A DNA stretch of 64,000 nt from Lacrimispora sp. BS-2 (GTDB lineage Bacteria; Bacillota; Clostridia; Lachnospirales; Lachnospiraceae). Made by a program: the position numbers and the translations under genes. Below, one piece after another: positions 35,063 through 44,994 of the stretch; within the stretch, counting starts at the first letter, position 1, and every line of letters begins with the position of its first letter. Where the stretch lies: NCBI RefSeq assembly GCF_040207125.1, contig NZ_CP157940.1:3348001-3412000 (forward strand). Direction: 5' to 3'. Under the pieces are notes generated by a model, which ran no database searches, was not told the DNA's origin, and saw nothing but the letters and a program-made list of their open reading frames with translations.

Positions 35063-36187
35063 TTAATACAATTCCCATTCGTTTTCCTCATCATAATTTT
35101 TCGCCTCCATTGTATTACCAGATTGTTGTTGCATTTCATATTGTTTATCCAATTGCTTTTGCTGCTGCCAGTGAATAAATTCTTCAATCAGACCGGCTAT
35201 GGAACGGTGCAGGATGGCAGCCTGCGCCTGCTCTCCTGCAATGCGTTCCTGTATTGCTTTCGTCTGTGCAGCAATCAACTCCTCATATTTTCGCTCTGCC
35301 AGCATTTGCTCTATCTGGAGTTTGGTTTTGCCCTTAAAATCCTCGGGGCAGAGGTTGGTAAGAAATGTTTTCTCATAAATTTGCGGGTCATTTGGATGAT
35401 TGCTGGCGCCCAGTGCTGCCAATACCTCGGACACCAGAGGAAAGTCGTGCCAAGCCGTATCAATCACAAAGTCATTAAATCCGATGCTTTGCAAAATATT
35501 TTCGCTGGTAAAATCACCATAGGACATCAGCTTCCAGTTAGAGCATTTGCGTTCCTCCTCAAGTCCATAGGTGCCGGCCTGTACCGTGAACAAAAGGCTT
35601 TTCTTTCTTCCGATGTCACAGTCAATACCGCATTCCGACAGCAGCAGTTTGAAGTCAGCTGTGTTGCTGCTGACCTGTACGCAGCGGGCAACATCCTCTG
35701 CAAGCTGTTGTTTCCAGCTAAGCTTGGCTTTGTATTCCCCATAGAAACGATGTCCTTTATGGGGCTTTTCATAGACATTTAAGCCATATTCCCGGCATAG
35801 GTCATCGGATCTGCCTCGCATCTGTTTTAGATCCTCCGGCGAGGCTTGCCACTTTCGGCCATCTACATGACTGACGGTATTCACCACATAATGAATATGC
35901 AGCTGGGGACCGTTGGTATGGACGGCAGCACAAATCTGAAGTTCTTTGAAGTGCTCATAGCGATCCATGAATTTCTGCCTGATTTCCAATGCCTGCTCCG
36001 GAGTGAGATTATCATAGCGATAAAAGCTTTGTACAAAGTGCGCATACTGACGGCCAATCCACGAAGATAGGGACGGTGTCAGTTTACTGCCGTTTACATG
36101 GATTCTCTCTTTTGAAAATTTGATTGTTTGTGACTTTATGGAGCTTGTCAGCCGTAGGCTAAGGGTCAAACGGTGCAAGCTATGCAA
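35063..36187 (-). pseudogene. MobA/MobP-type relaxase, N-terminally truncated
   Basis: 374 codons. From about residue 44 the sequence is a relaxase: GRQYAHFVQSFYRYDNL, HFKELQICAAVHTN, then LHIHYVVNTVSHVDGRKW with the metal-binding HxH motif. The true N-terminus with the nicking tyrosine is missing; the first about 43 residues do not match. The C-terminal helical tail (LAERKYEELIAAQTKA) is present. It belongs with the int-xis pair as the mobilisation part of a decayed integrative element. The adjacent stretch at 36150-36220 is probably the deletion joint. Confidence 0.8.
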
Positions 36188-36216
36188 TCGTTACTTTGTG
36201 TTAAAAAATAAACACC

Positions 36217-36516
36217 ATGCAGAATATTGCAGCCGAAAAACAGAAAACGGTCGCACCTGCAAGCAAGCGGGGGCCGAAGCTGGTATTTAATGCAGAACTG
36301 GAAAAGCCGGAGAATTCTGCTCTCAGGGAGTATGAGCGAATCCGACGTATGAAACAGCCGCAGCTGGAGCGTGACCGTAATAAGGAAATGGCGAAAAATG
36401 AAGGCGAAGCACAGGAGAAATTTGATGCATGGTCGGAGCCTGCGATGGCGGCAAGAGAGAGGTTTGTGAATGAAGAGATTTCCGAGAGTGCATTCTTGTC
36501 GAAAATTAAAAAATGA
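36217..36516 (+). CDS. Charged hypothetical protein, perhaps a 3' fragment
   Basis: 99 residues, highly charged and helical (REYERIRRMKQPQLERDRNK, FDAWSEPAMAARERFVNEEI). I do not recognise the family with confidence. There is no clear ribosome site, and the frame begins at the relaxase deletion joint, so it may be the tail of a larger gene lost by deletion. Confidence 0.4.
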   Translation: MQNIAAEKQKTVAPASKRGPKLVFNAELEKPENSALREYERIRRMKQPQLERDRNKEMAKNEGEAQEKFDAWSEPAMAARERFVNEEISESAFLSKIKK

Positions 36517-36590
36517 CAAGTTTTTAATTTGTAAGATACAGGATAAATGGCTAAAAAGTATATGTATTTACAAAGGCTTATCGTTTTTTC

Positions 36591-36619
36591 TTGTATGATG
36601 CTATAGCTTATGATATAAT
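36591..36619 (+). promoter_or_regulatory. Promoter of the restriction-modification operon
   Basis: TTGTAT-N17-TATAAT, about 38 bases before the small regulator gene. Confidence 0.7.
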
Positions 36620-36656
36620 ATAAAGTAAAAAATATATCACAGCGAGGTGGTATTGT

Positions 36657-36872
36657 ATGGATTTGAGTGAAATAATTAAAAAAGTGCGTTTAGAACTGGG
36701 GATGTCCCAAGAAGGACTCGCTCGAGAACTTCATGTTGGATTCACTTCAGTGAACAGATGGGAAAATGGACATACAAAACCGAACCAGATTGCTCGACAT
36801 GCTTTAATAGAACTTTGCAGAAATAATGATGTAGATTCCGGCTTAATTTTACTAATTGAAAAAGCCAAATAG
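36657..36872 (+). CDS. XRE-type helix-turn-helix regulator
   Basis: 71-residue repressor-like protein (IIKKVRLELGMSQEGLARELHVGFTSVNRWENGHTKPNQIARHALIEL), a complete XRE fold. GAGG precedes the ATG. It lies 44 bases before hsdR on the same strand, so it may act as a controller of the type I system, delaying restriction. That role is inferred from position. Confidence 0.8.
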   Translation: MDLSEIIKKVRLELGMSQEGLARELHVGFTSVNRWENGHTKPNQIARHALIELCRNNDVDSGLILLIEKAK

Positions 36873-36916
36873 TTATTAATGATGACTATAATTCTGCAAG
36901 AAAGGGAGATCTTTTT

Positions 36917-39900
36917 ATGAAAGCCGAAAAAGAAATTGAAATAAGCTTTATTAAAAAGCTGCAAGATTTAAAATACAAATATCGTGAAGATATTCGAGAT
37001 AAGGCTTCCCTTGAAGCTAATTTTAGAGAACAGTTCGAAAAATTAAATCGTGTTAAGCTAAGTGATTCCGAATTTGTTCGTCTTCGAGATACCATTGTTA
37101 CTGCGGATGTGTTTGCAGCGGCTAAAATATTGAGAGAAACGAACACTTTTAAGCGTGATGATGATACACCTTTACAATACACACTTGTAAATATTAAAGA
37201 CTGGTGCAAAAACGAATTTGAAGTAGTCAATCAGTTACGCATTAATACAGATAATAGCAATCACCGTTATGATGTAATTATCCTCATCAATGGTGTCCCT
37301 GTTGTTCAAATCGAGCTAAAAACCTTGCAAATTACACCCAAAAAAGCTATGGAACAAATTGTTAATTACAAAAACGATCCTGGAAATGGTTACACAAATT
37401 CATTACTGTGCTTTATGCAGCTCTTTATTGTAAGCAACGAAACCAATACCTACTATTTTGCAAATAATCATACGGAACATTTTTGTTTTAATGCAGACGA
37501 AAGATTTTTACCCATATATGAGTTCGCAGACAAAGACAACAAAAAAATCACAAACCTCTATGAGTTCACCACGAACTTTCTACCCAAATGCACTCTTGGC
37601 GAACTAATCAGTAGATATATAGTACTTGTGGTAAGCGAGCAAAAATTGATTATAATGCGTCCTTATCAGATTTATGCTGTCAAAGCAATCATTGATTGCA
37701 TTAACGAAAACAGAGGGAACGGCTATATTTGGCATACCACTGGAAGTGGAAAAACGCTCACATCATTTAAGACATCAACACTTTTGAAGGATAATCCTGA
37801 AATCGAAAAGTGTCTATTTGTTGTAGATAGAAAAGATCTCGATCGGCAAACTCGATTGGAGTTTAACAAATTTCAAGAAGGCTGTGTTGAGGAAAATACC
37901 AATACCGAAAATTTGGTTAGACGGCTTACATCAGATGACTATAAAGATAAAGTCATTGTTACTACCATTCAAAAATTAGGGCTGGCTCTGGATGAAGACA
38001 GTAAACGAAACCAAGAGAAGAAAAGAAAGGGGCAGCTCACTTTTAAAGAAAGATTGGCAAAGCTCCAAAACAAGCGTATTGCTATTATTTTTGATGAGTG
38101 CCATCGCTCTCAATTTGGAGAGAATCATGATGCAATCAAAAACTTCTTCCCCAAAGCACAGCTTTTTGGATTTACGGGAACACCGATTTTTGAAGAGAAT
38201 TCAACCTACAAACAGATAGATGGTACTATAGGCTCTTACATAACAACAACAGATGTTTTCCAACAAGAGCTTCATGCCTACACTATCACCAATGCAATTG
38301 ACGATGGTAATGTATTGCGTTTCCATATTGATTATTTCAAACCTGATGACTCACAAAAAGCTGCAAAAGCAGGCTCCACAATAAGCAAAAGGAAGATGGC
38401 TGAAGCAATTCTTTCAAAACATGATGCATCAACCTACAACAGAAGATACAATGCTATCTTTGCTACGGCATCTATTAATGATGCTATTGAATATTTTGAT
38501 TTATTCAAAGAATTGCAAGAAGAATTTGATAAAGCCAATCAAGACTTTACGCCTCTTAACATTGCTTGCATTTTCTCTCCGCCAGCAGAGGGGAATAAGG
38601 ATGTCAAACAGCTTCAAGAAGACCTCTCGCAGGAAAAGGCAGACAACCAAGAAAATCCAGACAAGAAAAAAGCTGCTCTTAAAGCAATCATAAATGATTA
38701 CAACAAGAAATACGGAACAAATCATAGCATAAATGAATTTGATCTATACTATCAAGATGTACAGAAACGCATTAAAGATCAACAATACAGCAACGCAGAT
38801 TATCCGCATGAAAACAAAATAGACATTGTTATCGTTGTTGATATGCTGTTAACTGGTTTTGACTCCAAATATTTGAACACCTTATATGTGGATAAAAACC
38901 TGAAGCAACACGGCCTAATTCAAGCCTTTTCAAGAACAAATCGTGTGCTGAATCCTACAAAACCTTATGGAAATATTATTGACTTCAGAGGGCAAGAAAA
39001 AGAAGTCAATGATGCAATCAAACTCTTTTCGGGCAAGGAAAACGCTGAAAAAGTAAAAGAAATTTGGCTTGTAGATCCTGCACCCGTTGTGATTGAAAAG
39101 CTGGATAAAGCCGTTGCAGCACTTGAAAAGTTTATGAAATCACAAGGCCTTGAGTGCAAGCCTGAGGAAGTGAGCAATCTTAAGGGGGATACTGCTCGTG
39201 CGGAGTTCATTGACAAGTTCAAAGAAGTGCAACGCCTAAAAACGCAGCTTGACCAATATACCGAAATAAAAGAGGAGCAAGCCGCCGAAATTGCCGGGCT
39301 GTTGCCTGAAGATACCATACGGGCATTCCGAGGAGCCTATCTTGAAACAGCCGAAAGATTAAAAGAGCAGCAAGGAAAAGAAATTGAGGATAGAGTACCC
39401 GAGGTAGAACAGCTCGATTTTGAGTTTGTTCTGTTTTCCTCTGCTATTATTGACTACGATTATATCATGTCGCTTCTTTCTAAATATACTCAACCCGATG
39501 TACCGAAGAAAGAAAAGATGACGAAAAAGGAATTGGTGGACCTGATTGCTTCAACCTCTAATTTTATGGAAGAACGCAAGGATATTGAGGAATACATCGA
39601 GGAACTTGACAAGTATCTTAAAGCTTTCGAGGGTAATAAGGGACTTACTGAACAGGAAGTAATGGACGGTTATAAAAAGTTCAAAACTGAAAAATCGGCA
39701 AACGAGCTTGTGGCTCTGTCCGATAAACATGGTCTTGAGGCTCAGTCCTTGCAAGTATTTGTTGACGCTATTATGGAAAGAAAGATTTTTGACGGCGAAA
39801 AGTTAAGCGACTTGTTAGAGCCACTTGACCTTGGCTGGCGTGATAGAACCAAGAAAGAATTAGAACTTATGGATGACTTGATTCCACTGCTCAAAAAATT

Positions 39901-39943
39901 AGCCGGTGGGCAAGAGATCGTGGGGTTGAAAGCGTATGAATAA
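36917..39943 (+). CDS. hsdR: Type I restriction enzyme R subunit
   Basis: 1008-residue motor and nuclease subunit. An N-terminal PD-(D/E)XK domain has Asp119 and Glu133-x-Lys135 in RYDVIILINGVPVVQIELK. The SF2 translocase has Walker A TTGSGKT (about 275-281), DECH (about 393) and ATGTP-like FTGTP, then motif VI SRTNRVLNP. A helical C-terminal region docks the methylase. It resembles the EcoR124-type (IC) family. AAGGGAG precedes the ATG. hsdS overlaps its end by 8 bases. Confidence 0.96.
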   Translation: MKAEKEIEISFIKKLQDLKYKYREDIRDKASLEANFREQFEKLNRVKLSDSEFVRLRDTIVTADVFAAAKILRETNTFKRDDDTPLQYTLVNIKDWCKNEFEVVNQLRINTDNSNHRYDVIILINGVPVVQIELKTLQITPKKAMEQIVNYKNDPGNGYTNSLLCFMQLFIVSNETNTYYFANNHTEHFCFNADERFLPIYEFADKDNKKITNLYEFTTNFLPKCTLGELISRYIVLVVSEQKLIIMRPYQIYAVKAIIDCINENRGNGYIWHTTGSGKTLTSFKTSTLLKDNPEIEKCLFVVDRKDLDRQTRLEFNKFQEGCVEENTNTENLVRRLTSDDYKDKVIVTTIQKLGLALDEDSKRNQEKKRKGQLTFKERLAKLQNKRIAIIFDECHRSQFGENHDAIKNFFPKAQLFGFTGTPIFEENSTYKQIDGTIGSYITTTDVFQQELHAYTITNAIDDGNVLRFHIDYFKPDDSQKAAKAGSTISKRKMAEAILSKHDASTYNRRYNAIFATASINDAIEYFDLFKELQEEFDKANQDFTPLNIACIFSPPAEGNKDVKQLQEDLSQEKADNQENPDKKKAALKAIINDYNKKYGTNHSINEFDLYYQDVQKRIKDQQYSNADYPHENKIDIVIVVDMLLTGFDSKYLNTLYVDKNLKQHGLIQAFSRTNRVLNPTKPYGNIIDFRGQEKEVNDAIKLFSGKENAEKVKEIWLVDPAPVVIEKLDKAVAALEKFMKSQGLECKPEEVSNLKGDTARAEFIDKFKEVQRLKTQLDQYTEIKEEQAAEIAGLLPEDTIRAFRGAYLETAERLKEQQGKEIEDRVPEVEQLDFEFVLFSSAIIDYDYIMSLLSKYTQPDVPKKEKMTKKELVDLIASTSNFMEERKDIEEYIEELDKYLKAFEGNKGLTEQEVMDGYKKFKTEKSANELVALSDKHGLEAQSLQVFVDAIMERKIFDGEKLSDLLEPLDLGWRDRTKKELELMDDLIPLLKKLAGGQEIVGLKAYE

Positions 39944-41180
39944 GAATGTGAAAACGGCACTAATTCCGAAATACAGGTTTTGGGAATTTGTTGAAAACGG
40001 TCCAGTTATTTGTGAAAATGGGAATTTGATTTTTAAGCAAGTTAGTAATAAAACTCATAATTCGGATTTGCCTATACTTGCTATTTCCCAAGAATATGGA
40101 GCAATTCCAAGAGATGAAATCGATTATAAGGTTTCAGTTACAGAAAAAAGCCTTGAAAGCTATAAAGTTGTGGAAAAAGGCGACTTTATAATTAGCCTAA
40201 GATCATTTCAAGGCGGTATTGAATACTCCACATATCATGGCATTTGCAGTCCTGCATATATAATTTTACGCAAAAAGATTGATGTTGAGGAGCAATATTA
40301 TAAATACTATTTTAAGTCCAACAGATTTATTCAAGATTTAAATAAAGACCTTGAGGGAATAAGAGATGGTAAGATGGTAAACTATAATCAGTTTTCCAAT
40401 ATACTATTGCCTAAACCCGATAAGAAAGAACAACAAAAAATCGCAGACTGCCTAATCTCTCTTGATGATTTAATCACTGCAGAGGATAAGAAACTATCGG
40501 CACTGAAAGACCACAAAAAAGGTTTAATGCAAAAACTCTTCCCTGTCGAAGGCAAAACTGTTCCGGAGTGGAGGTTTCCGGAGTTTAGGGATTGTGAAGA
40601 GTGGGAATATTTTAAGCTTTCAGATATAGGCGAAATAATCACAGGTAGCACCCCGGCCACCAATAAAAATGAATATTATGGAGGGCAATTTATGTTTGCT
40701 TCTCCATCGGATATTTCCGATAAAAGATATTTAAATTCAACCAAAACAACTTTATCAGAATTGGGATTTCAACAAACAAGACATATTAAAGCGAATAGCA
40801 TACTATTTGTTTGCATTGGTTCTACTATCGGAAAATTGGCTCAAAACCGGGAAGTCTGTGCTACAAATCAACAAATTAATTCATTGGTTCCATTTGAGAA
40901 TTATCACAATAGTTTTGTTTATTTTGCCTTAGAATTCAGTTCCAATGTAATTAGTAATTTGGCAGGTAAACAAGCAGTTCCTATTGTAAATAAAACATTG
41001 TTTTCCAATGTAGTAATCCCGTTGCCACTTGAGAAGAAAGAACAAGAAAAAATTTCCGATTGCCTTTCTTCAGTTGATGAATTAATTGCTGGACAGGCTG
41101 ACAAAATCAAAGCCTTAAAGGAACAGAAGAAAGGCTTAATGCAAGGACTATTTCCTTCTATTGAGGAGGTGAGTCGATGA
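39936..41180 (+). CDS. hsdS: Type I restriction specificity subunit S
   Basis: 414-residue protein with two target-recognition domains separated by a repeated helical spacer: KKEQQKIADCLISLDDLITA and KKEQEKISDCLSSVDELIAG, each followed by KxxKKGLMQxLFP. The two half-repeats show the usual pseudo-symmetry. The second domain contains GEIITGSTPATNKNEYYGG and FASPSDISD. It is translationally coupled to hsdR. The target sequence cannot be read from the protein. No inverted hsdS fragments lie nearby, so no phase switching is suggested. Confidence 0.95.
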   Translation: MNKNVKTALIPKYRFWEFVENGPVICENGNLIFKQVSNKTHNSDLPILAISQEYGAIPRDEIDYKVSVTEKSLESYKVVEKGDFIISLRSFQGGIEYSTYHGICSPAYIILRKKIDVEEQYYKYYFKSNRFIQDLNKDLEGIRDGKMVNYNQFSNILLPKPDKKEQQKIADCLISLDDLITAEDKKLSALKDHKKGLMQKLFPVEGKTVPEWRFPEFRDCEEWEYFKLSDIGEIITGSTPATNKNEYYGGQFMFASPSDISDKRYLNSTKTTLSELGFQQTRHIKANSILFVCIGSTIGKLAQNREVCATNQQINSLVPFENYHNSFVYFALEFSSNVISNLAGKQAVPIVNKTLFSNVVIPLPLEKKEQEKISDCLSSVDELIAGQADKIKALKEQKKGLMQGLFPSIEEVSR

Positions 41181-42298
41181 GCACTAAAAGGTACACGAAT
41201 TTAAAAGGGTTAGCACGCAATATCCGTGATACCCTTGGCACAGCAGACACACCCGACACAAAAAATTACTTCCTTCTTTTTGCTTATAATGGAACCGGGA
41301 AAACAAGACTTTCCGGAGAATTTAAAGATTTAGGCAAAAGAAGAATCCGTGGTAGTGAAGAAAAAGCACGAGATACTTTATACTATAATGCTTTCACAGA
41401 GGATCTTTTTACTTGGTACAATGACTTAGAAGCAGATACAGATAGGCAACTGCTTTTTAATACAAACTCTCGCTTTTTCGATGGTTTAAGAGATCTTGAA
41501 ATGGAAACTCGTATACGTGAGTTTTTGAGGGTTCACGCTGATTTTGACTTTACTATCAATTATGAAGATGGCTATGTCAGTTTTTCACGAGAAGTCCAAA
41601 ATAGAGAAGGAGCAGAAACTATTACTGGAATCAAAATCTCTCGCGGCGAAGAAAATATGTTTATTTGGTGCTTCTTTCTCGCCATAGTGCAACTGGTAAA
41701 GCTCGAAGCTCTGTCCTATGACTGGGTCAAATATATTTACATAGACGATCCAATATCATCTCTTGACGACAATAATGTTGTAGCGGTAGCGTGTCAGCTT
41801 GCAGAATTACTTAAGGATTGTCAAATCAAAACCGTTATTTCTACTCATCACGCATTGTTTTTTAATGTAATGTATAATGAGTTAAAAAAAGAGAGTACGG
41901 CAAGTCGTTTTTTAAGTTTTGACAAGGAAACATGCAAATATATAGTTAAGAATACAGGCGATACACCGTTTTTCCACCATGTGGCATTATTAAAAGAATT
42001 GAAAAAAGCAGCGGACAGCGGGAAAATCTATACCTATCATTTCAATATTTTGAGAAATCTCCTTGAGAAAACAGCAGCATTTCACGGATTTGATAATTTC
42101 TCAGCTTGCATAAAGCTAGAAGATGATGATTTAGACGGTGTAATCTATGCACGAATGACAAATCTACTAAGCCATGGAAATCATTCAATGTTTAATCCTG
42201 TTGAAATGGTTGATGACAATAAGGAAATTTTCAAAAAGGTATTAATCGGGTTTATGGAAACTTATAAATTTAACGATGACTTATTTACAGGGGAATAG
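41177..42298 (+). CDS. ATPase with PrrC/RloC-like anticodon nuclease features
   Basis: 373-residue ABC-type ATPase: Walker A AYNGTGKT (36-43), signature-like SRGEENMFIW, Walker B YIYIDDPISSLDD and H-loop VISTHH. The C-terminal part has Arg293-x3-Glu297 (RNLLEKTAAF) and His333/His336 (LLSHGNH), the order and near spacing of the Arg-Glu-His triad of the PrrC tRNA anticodon nuclease. It overlaps hsdS by 4 bases (ATGA) and is followed by hsdM after 11 bases, so it is an integral part of this operon. In E. coli, PrrC guards a type I system and fires when phage blocks it. A general ATPase function without nuclease activity is the alternative. Confidence 0.7.
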   Translation: MSTKRYTNLKGLARNIRDTLGTADTPDTKNYFLLFAYNGTGKTRLSGEFKDLGKRRIRGSEEKARDTLYYNAFTEDLFTWYNDLEADTDRQLLFNTNSRFFDGLRDLEMETRIREFLRVHADFDFTINYEDGYVSFSREVQNREGAETITGIKISRGEENMFIWCFFLAIVQLVKLEALSYDWVKYIYIDDPISSLDDNNVVAVACQLAELLKDCQIKTVISTHHALFFNVMYNELKKESTASRFLSFDKETCKYIVKNTGDTPFFHHVALLKELKKAADSGKIYTYHFNILRNLLEKTAAFHGFDNFSACIKLEDDDLDGVIYARMTNLLSHGNHSMFNPVEMVDDNKEIFKKVLIGFMETYKFNDDLFTGE

Positions 42299-42309
42299 AG
42301 GTGCCACTT

Positions 42310-44106
42310 ATGAACAATATACAACAAAAAGAATTAGGCAAAACCCTTTGGGGGATTGCCGATAAACTCCGTGGAGCGATGAATGCGGACGACTTCCGTG
42401 ATTATATGTTGTCGTTTCTTTTCTTACGCTATCTTTCTGATAATTATGAGACGGCTGCAAAAAAAGAGCTCGGTAGTGACTATACCAACTGTGAAAGGGA
42501 AATCGTAAACACTGTTGCAAATGAAACACACAATCAAGTTATTAGTAAATTAAAAAAACAGGTGATCGATTATTATGAAGCTTTGCCTGTTAATAAGCTA
42601 CCTGTAAAAGAAGATGAAACTGATAAAAAAGTTATCCAAAAAGCAAGACAGACATTAATTGACGAATATGATAGCTTGCTTGAAAGTGGTAAGTTAACTC
42701 CCCTTGGTATTTGGTATATTAGAAATTTAGATCAGGTAAGCGTCTTTGAAAAGCAAATGCGCAGAAAGGTTCATTTTGTTATAAAGCCTCATTATTTGTG
42801 GAGCAATATATATGAATTGGCAAGAATACAAAGCAATCAGCTTTTAAAAACCTTGCAGAGAGGTTTCAAATTTATTGAAAACGAATCCTTTGATAGTACT
42901 TTTCGTGGTTTGTTTTCAGAGGTCAATCTTGACTCTGAAAAGCTTGGCAAAAACTATGAAGTGCGCAATGAAATGCTGTGCTCAATCATAACTCAAATTG
43001 CTAAAGGGCTTGCTGAGTTCACTAATGAAATTGACCTTTTAGGCAATGCTTATGAATATTTGATAGGTCAGTTTGCTGCTGGTTCAGGTAAAAAGGCCGG
43101 TGAATTCTACACGCCACAACAAATTTCCACTATCCTTTCCCGGATTGTAATACTTGATAGCCAAGAGCCTGAAAATGGTAAAAAACCATTTATCCACAAT
43201 CTTTTAGACTTTGCTTGCGGATCGGGATCACTGCTTATCAATGTCAAGAAACAACTTGAACCTAATAGTATTGGGCAAATATATGGGCAAGAAAAAAATG
43301 TCACAACTTATAACCTTGCCCGTATGAATATGCTCCTTCATGGATTTAAAGATTCAGAGTTTCAAATTTTTCATGGCGATTCATTAACCAACGATTGGCC
43401 AATACTTAGCGAGATGAATCCAGCTAAAAAACTAAAGTGTGATGCTATAGTAGCAAATCCGCCTTTTAGTTATCGTTGGGAGCCAAATGATACTCTTACA
43501 GAAGATTTTCGATTTAAAAACTATGGCCTTGCTCCCAAGTCAGCAGCTGACTTTGCTTTTCTATTACATGGATTTCACTTTTTAAGTGATGATGGTACTA
43601 TGGCGATTATTTTGCCTCATGGTGTTCTATTTCGTGGTGGAGCGGAAGAAAAAATCAGAACTAAACTGCTGAAAGATGGAAATATTGATACAGTCATAGG
43701 TTTACCGTCCAACCTATTTTTCTCTACCGGTATCCCGGTTTGTATTCTTGTGCTTAAGAAATGCAAAAAGCCAGATGATGTGCTATTTATAAACGCAAGT
43801 GAGTATTACGAAAAAGGAAAACGCCAAAATGTTCTTTTGCCAGAGCATATAGATAGAATTGTTGAAACTTACCAATTCCGTAAAGAGGATGACAAAAAGT
43901 ATTCTCGCCGTGTATCTATAGAGGAGATTGAAAAAAATGGTTTTAATCTTAATATTTCCCGATATGTAAGTACGGCATCAGAAGAAGAAATCGTTGACCT
44001 TACTGAAGTGGGAAAAAATTTAAACAGCATTGAAGAGAGTATAGTTGCCGCTAAAAAACGACATAATCAGTTTTTAAGAGAATTAGGTCTTCCCGAACTG
44101 CAATAA
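42310..44106 (+). CDS. hsdM: Type I restriction-modification methyltransferase M subunit
   Basis: 598-residue adenine methylase. The N-terminal helical domain (LGKTLWGIADKLRGAMNADDFRDYMLSFLFLRYLSDNYE) is followed by the SAM site FACGSGSLLI, the catalytic NPPF at 383-386, and a C-terminal helix. I chose ATG at 42310 with AGAGG 8 bases upstream; an in-frame GTG at 42301 lacks a site. Last gene of the operon, opposite to the common hsdM-first order, with a terminator downstream. Confidence 0.96.
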   Translation: MNNIQQKELGKTLWGIADKLRGAMNADDFRDYMLSFLFLRYLSDNYETAAKKELGSDYTNCEREIVNTVANETHNQVISKLKKQVIDYYEALPVNKLPVKEDETDKKVIQKARQTLIDEYDSLLESGKLTPLGIWYIRNLDQVSVFEKQMRRKVHFVIKPHYLWSNIYELARIQSNQLLKTLQRGFKFIENESFDSTFRGLFSEVNLDSEKLGKNYEVRNEMLCSIITQIAKGLAEFTNEIDLLGNAYEYLIGQFAAGSGKKAGEFYTPQQISTILSRIVILDSQEPENGKKPFIHNLLDFACGSGSLLINVKKQLEPNSIGQIYGQEKNVTTYNLARMNMLLHGFKDSEFQIFHGDSLTNDWPILSEMNPAKKLKCDAIVANPPFSYRWEPNDTLTEDFRFKNYGLAPKSAADFAFLLHGFHFLSDDGTMAIILPHGVLFRGGAEEKIRTKLLKDGNIDTVIGLPSNLFFSTGIPVCILVLKKCKKPDDVLFINASEYYEKGKRQNVLLPEHIDRIVETYQFRKEDDKKYSRRVSIEEIEKNGFNLNISRYVSTASEEEIVDLTEVGKNLNSIEESIVAAKKRHNQFLRELGLPELQ

Positions 44107-44146
44107 AATTTTGTTTCTTTAATAAAGCTTTTATGGTGTAACGAAT

Positions 44147-44190
44147 AAACAGGCTCCCATCAGCAGTTGTCAGGAGCCTGTTACCTATAT
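44147..44190 (+). terminator. Terminator after hsdM
   Basis: AACAGGCTCC pairs GGAGCCTGTT around a loop of about 14 bases. The T tail is weak (TTACCTAT), so efficiency is uncertain. Confidence 0.6.
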
Positions 44191-44267
44191 CACATAAATT
44201 ACATCACCTTTTATCTATAATTTTACCGGTGCCGTAAATGGTATATTTAACATTTACGTACCTTCTA

Positions 44268-44978
44268 TTATATCCCCCTGATAGGAACAATTAAATTTTG
44301 GCTATCAAACGCCGATAGCCTATCCGTTGTGCAAAGTACTGCCCCTGTGCCACGCTCCAGAGAAGCCTTATCAATCACGCCGAATACTCGAGTGAGCTGG
44401 CTTTGGGGCGTAGCCGTTTTCTTGATTTCCATGGGGTACAACCTGCCGCTGTCTTCTAGCAGAATATCTATTTCCTTGGTATCCTTATCTCGATAGTAAT
44501 AAATAAAAGCTTCTCGGCCGCAATTCTGATAGCTCTTAACAATCTCCGACACCACAAAATTCTCAAGAATCGCACCGCTCATGGCACCATTCATCAGGGT
44601 ATCGCTATCGCTCCATTTGGTCAGATAGGCCACCAATCCACAGTCGTAGAAATACAGCTTTGGCTTTGTCACCATGCGTTTGAGCATATTGTTGAAGTAG
44701 GGATACAGATAAAATACAATTCCCAGTCACTCCAAAATGCCCAACCACTTTTTAGCGGTGAGCTGATCGATGCCCGCAGCGTCTGCAATGGTCTTGTAAT
44801 TGAGCACCTGCCCGCATAGAGCAGCGGCAGCGGTGATAAATTCCATAAAACGGCTGTCGATAGCATCGGAGATTTCCTTTGCATCACGGTCGATATAGGT
44901 GCTGATGTAGCTTGCATCTGCAAATTTTTCGGCGTGAATTAGTTTATTCAATGTAGCGTACTTCGACCTTGAAACCAT
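44268..44978 (-). pseudogene. AAA/DUF4143 ATPase, truncated with nonsense codon
   Basis: One reading frame broken by a TGA at about 44725-44727 (LGILE-stop-LGIVFYLYPY). The first part (ISTYIDRDAKEISD, FMEFITAAAALCGQVLNYKTIADAAGID) and the second (KPKLYFYDCGLVAYLTKW, YYYRDKDTKEIDILLEDSGRLYPMEIKKTATP) match the C-terminal half of DUF4143 ATPases, the latter a nuclease-like domain with D-x-E-x-K. The N-terminal Walker ATPase domain is absent. Related to the intact gene at 49530-50912. Non-functional. Confidence 0.85.
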
Positions 44979-44994
44979 ACTTCTCTAGGATATA

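Noticed and set aside
36217..36516. Mobilisation accessory protein (MobC-like) reading of the 99-residue frame
   Set aside because: The strand is opposite to the relaxase and I see no ribbon-helix-helix pattern; listed as hypothetical instead.
39936..41180. Phase-variable hsdS
   Set aside because: Only one hsdS is present, without silent copies or inverted repeats, and no invertase adjoins it.
26122..44106. A single integrative element bounded by tRNA-Ser repeats
   Set aside because: No second copy of the tRNA 3' end was found to the right, so a common boundary for the recombinase, the GapS4-like and the restriction genes cannot be shown.
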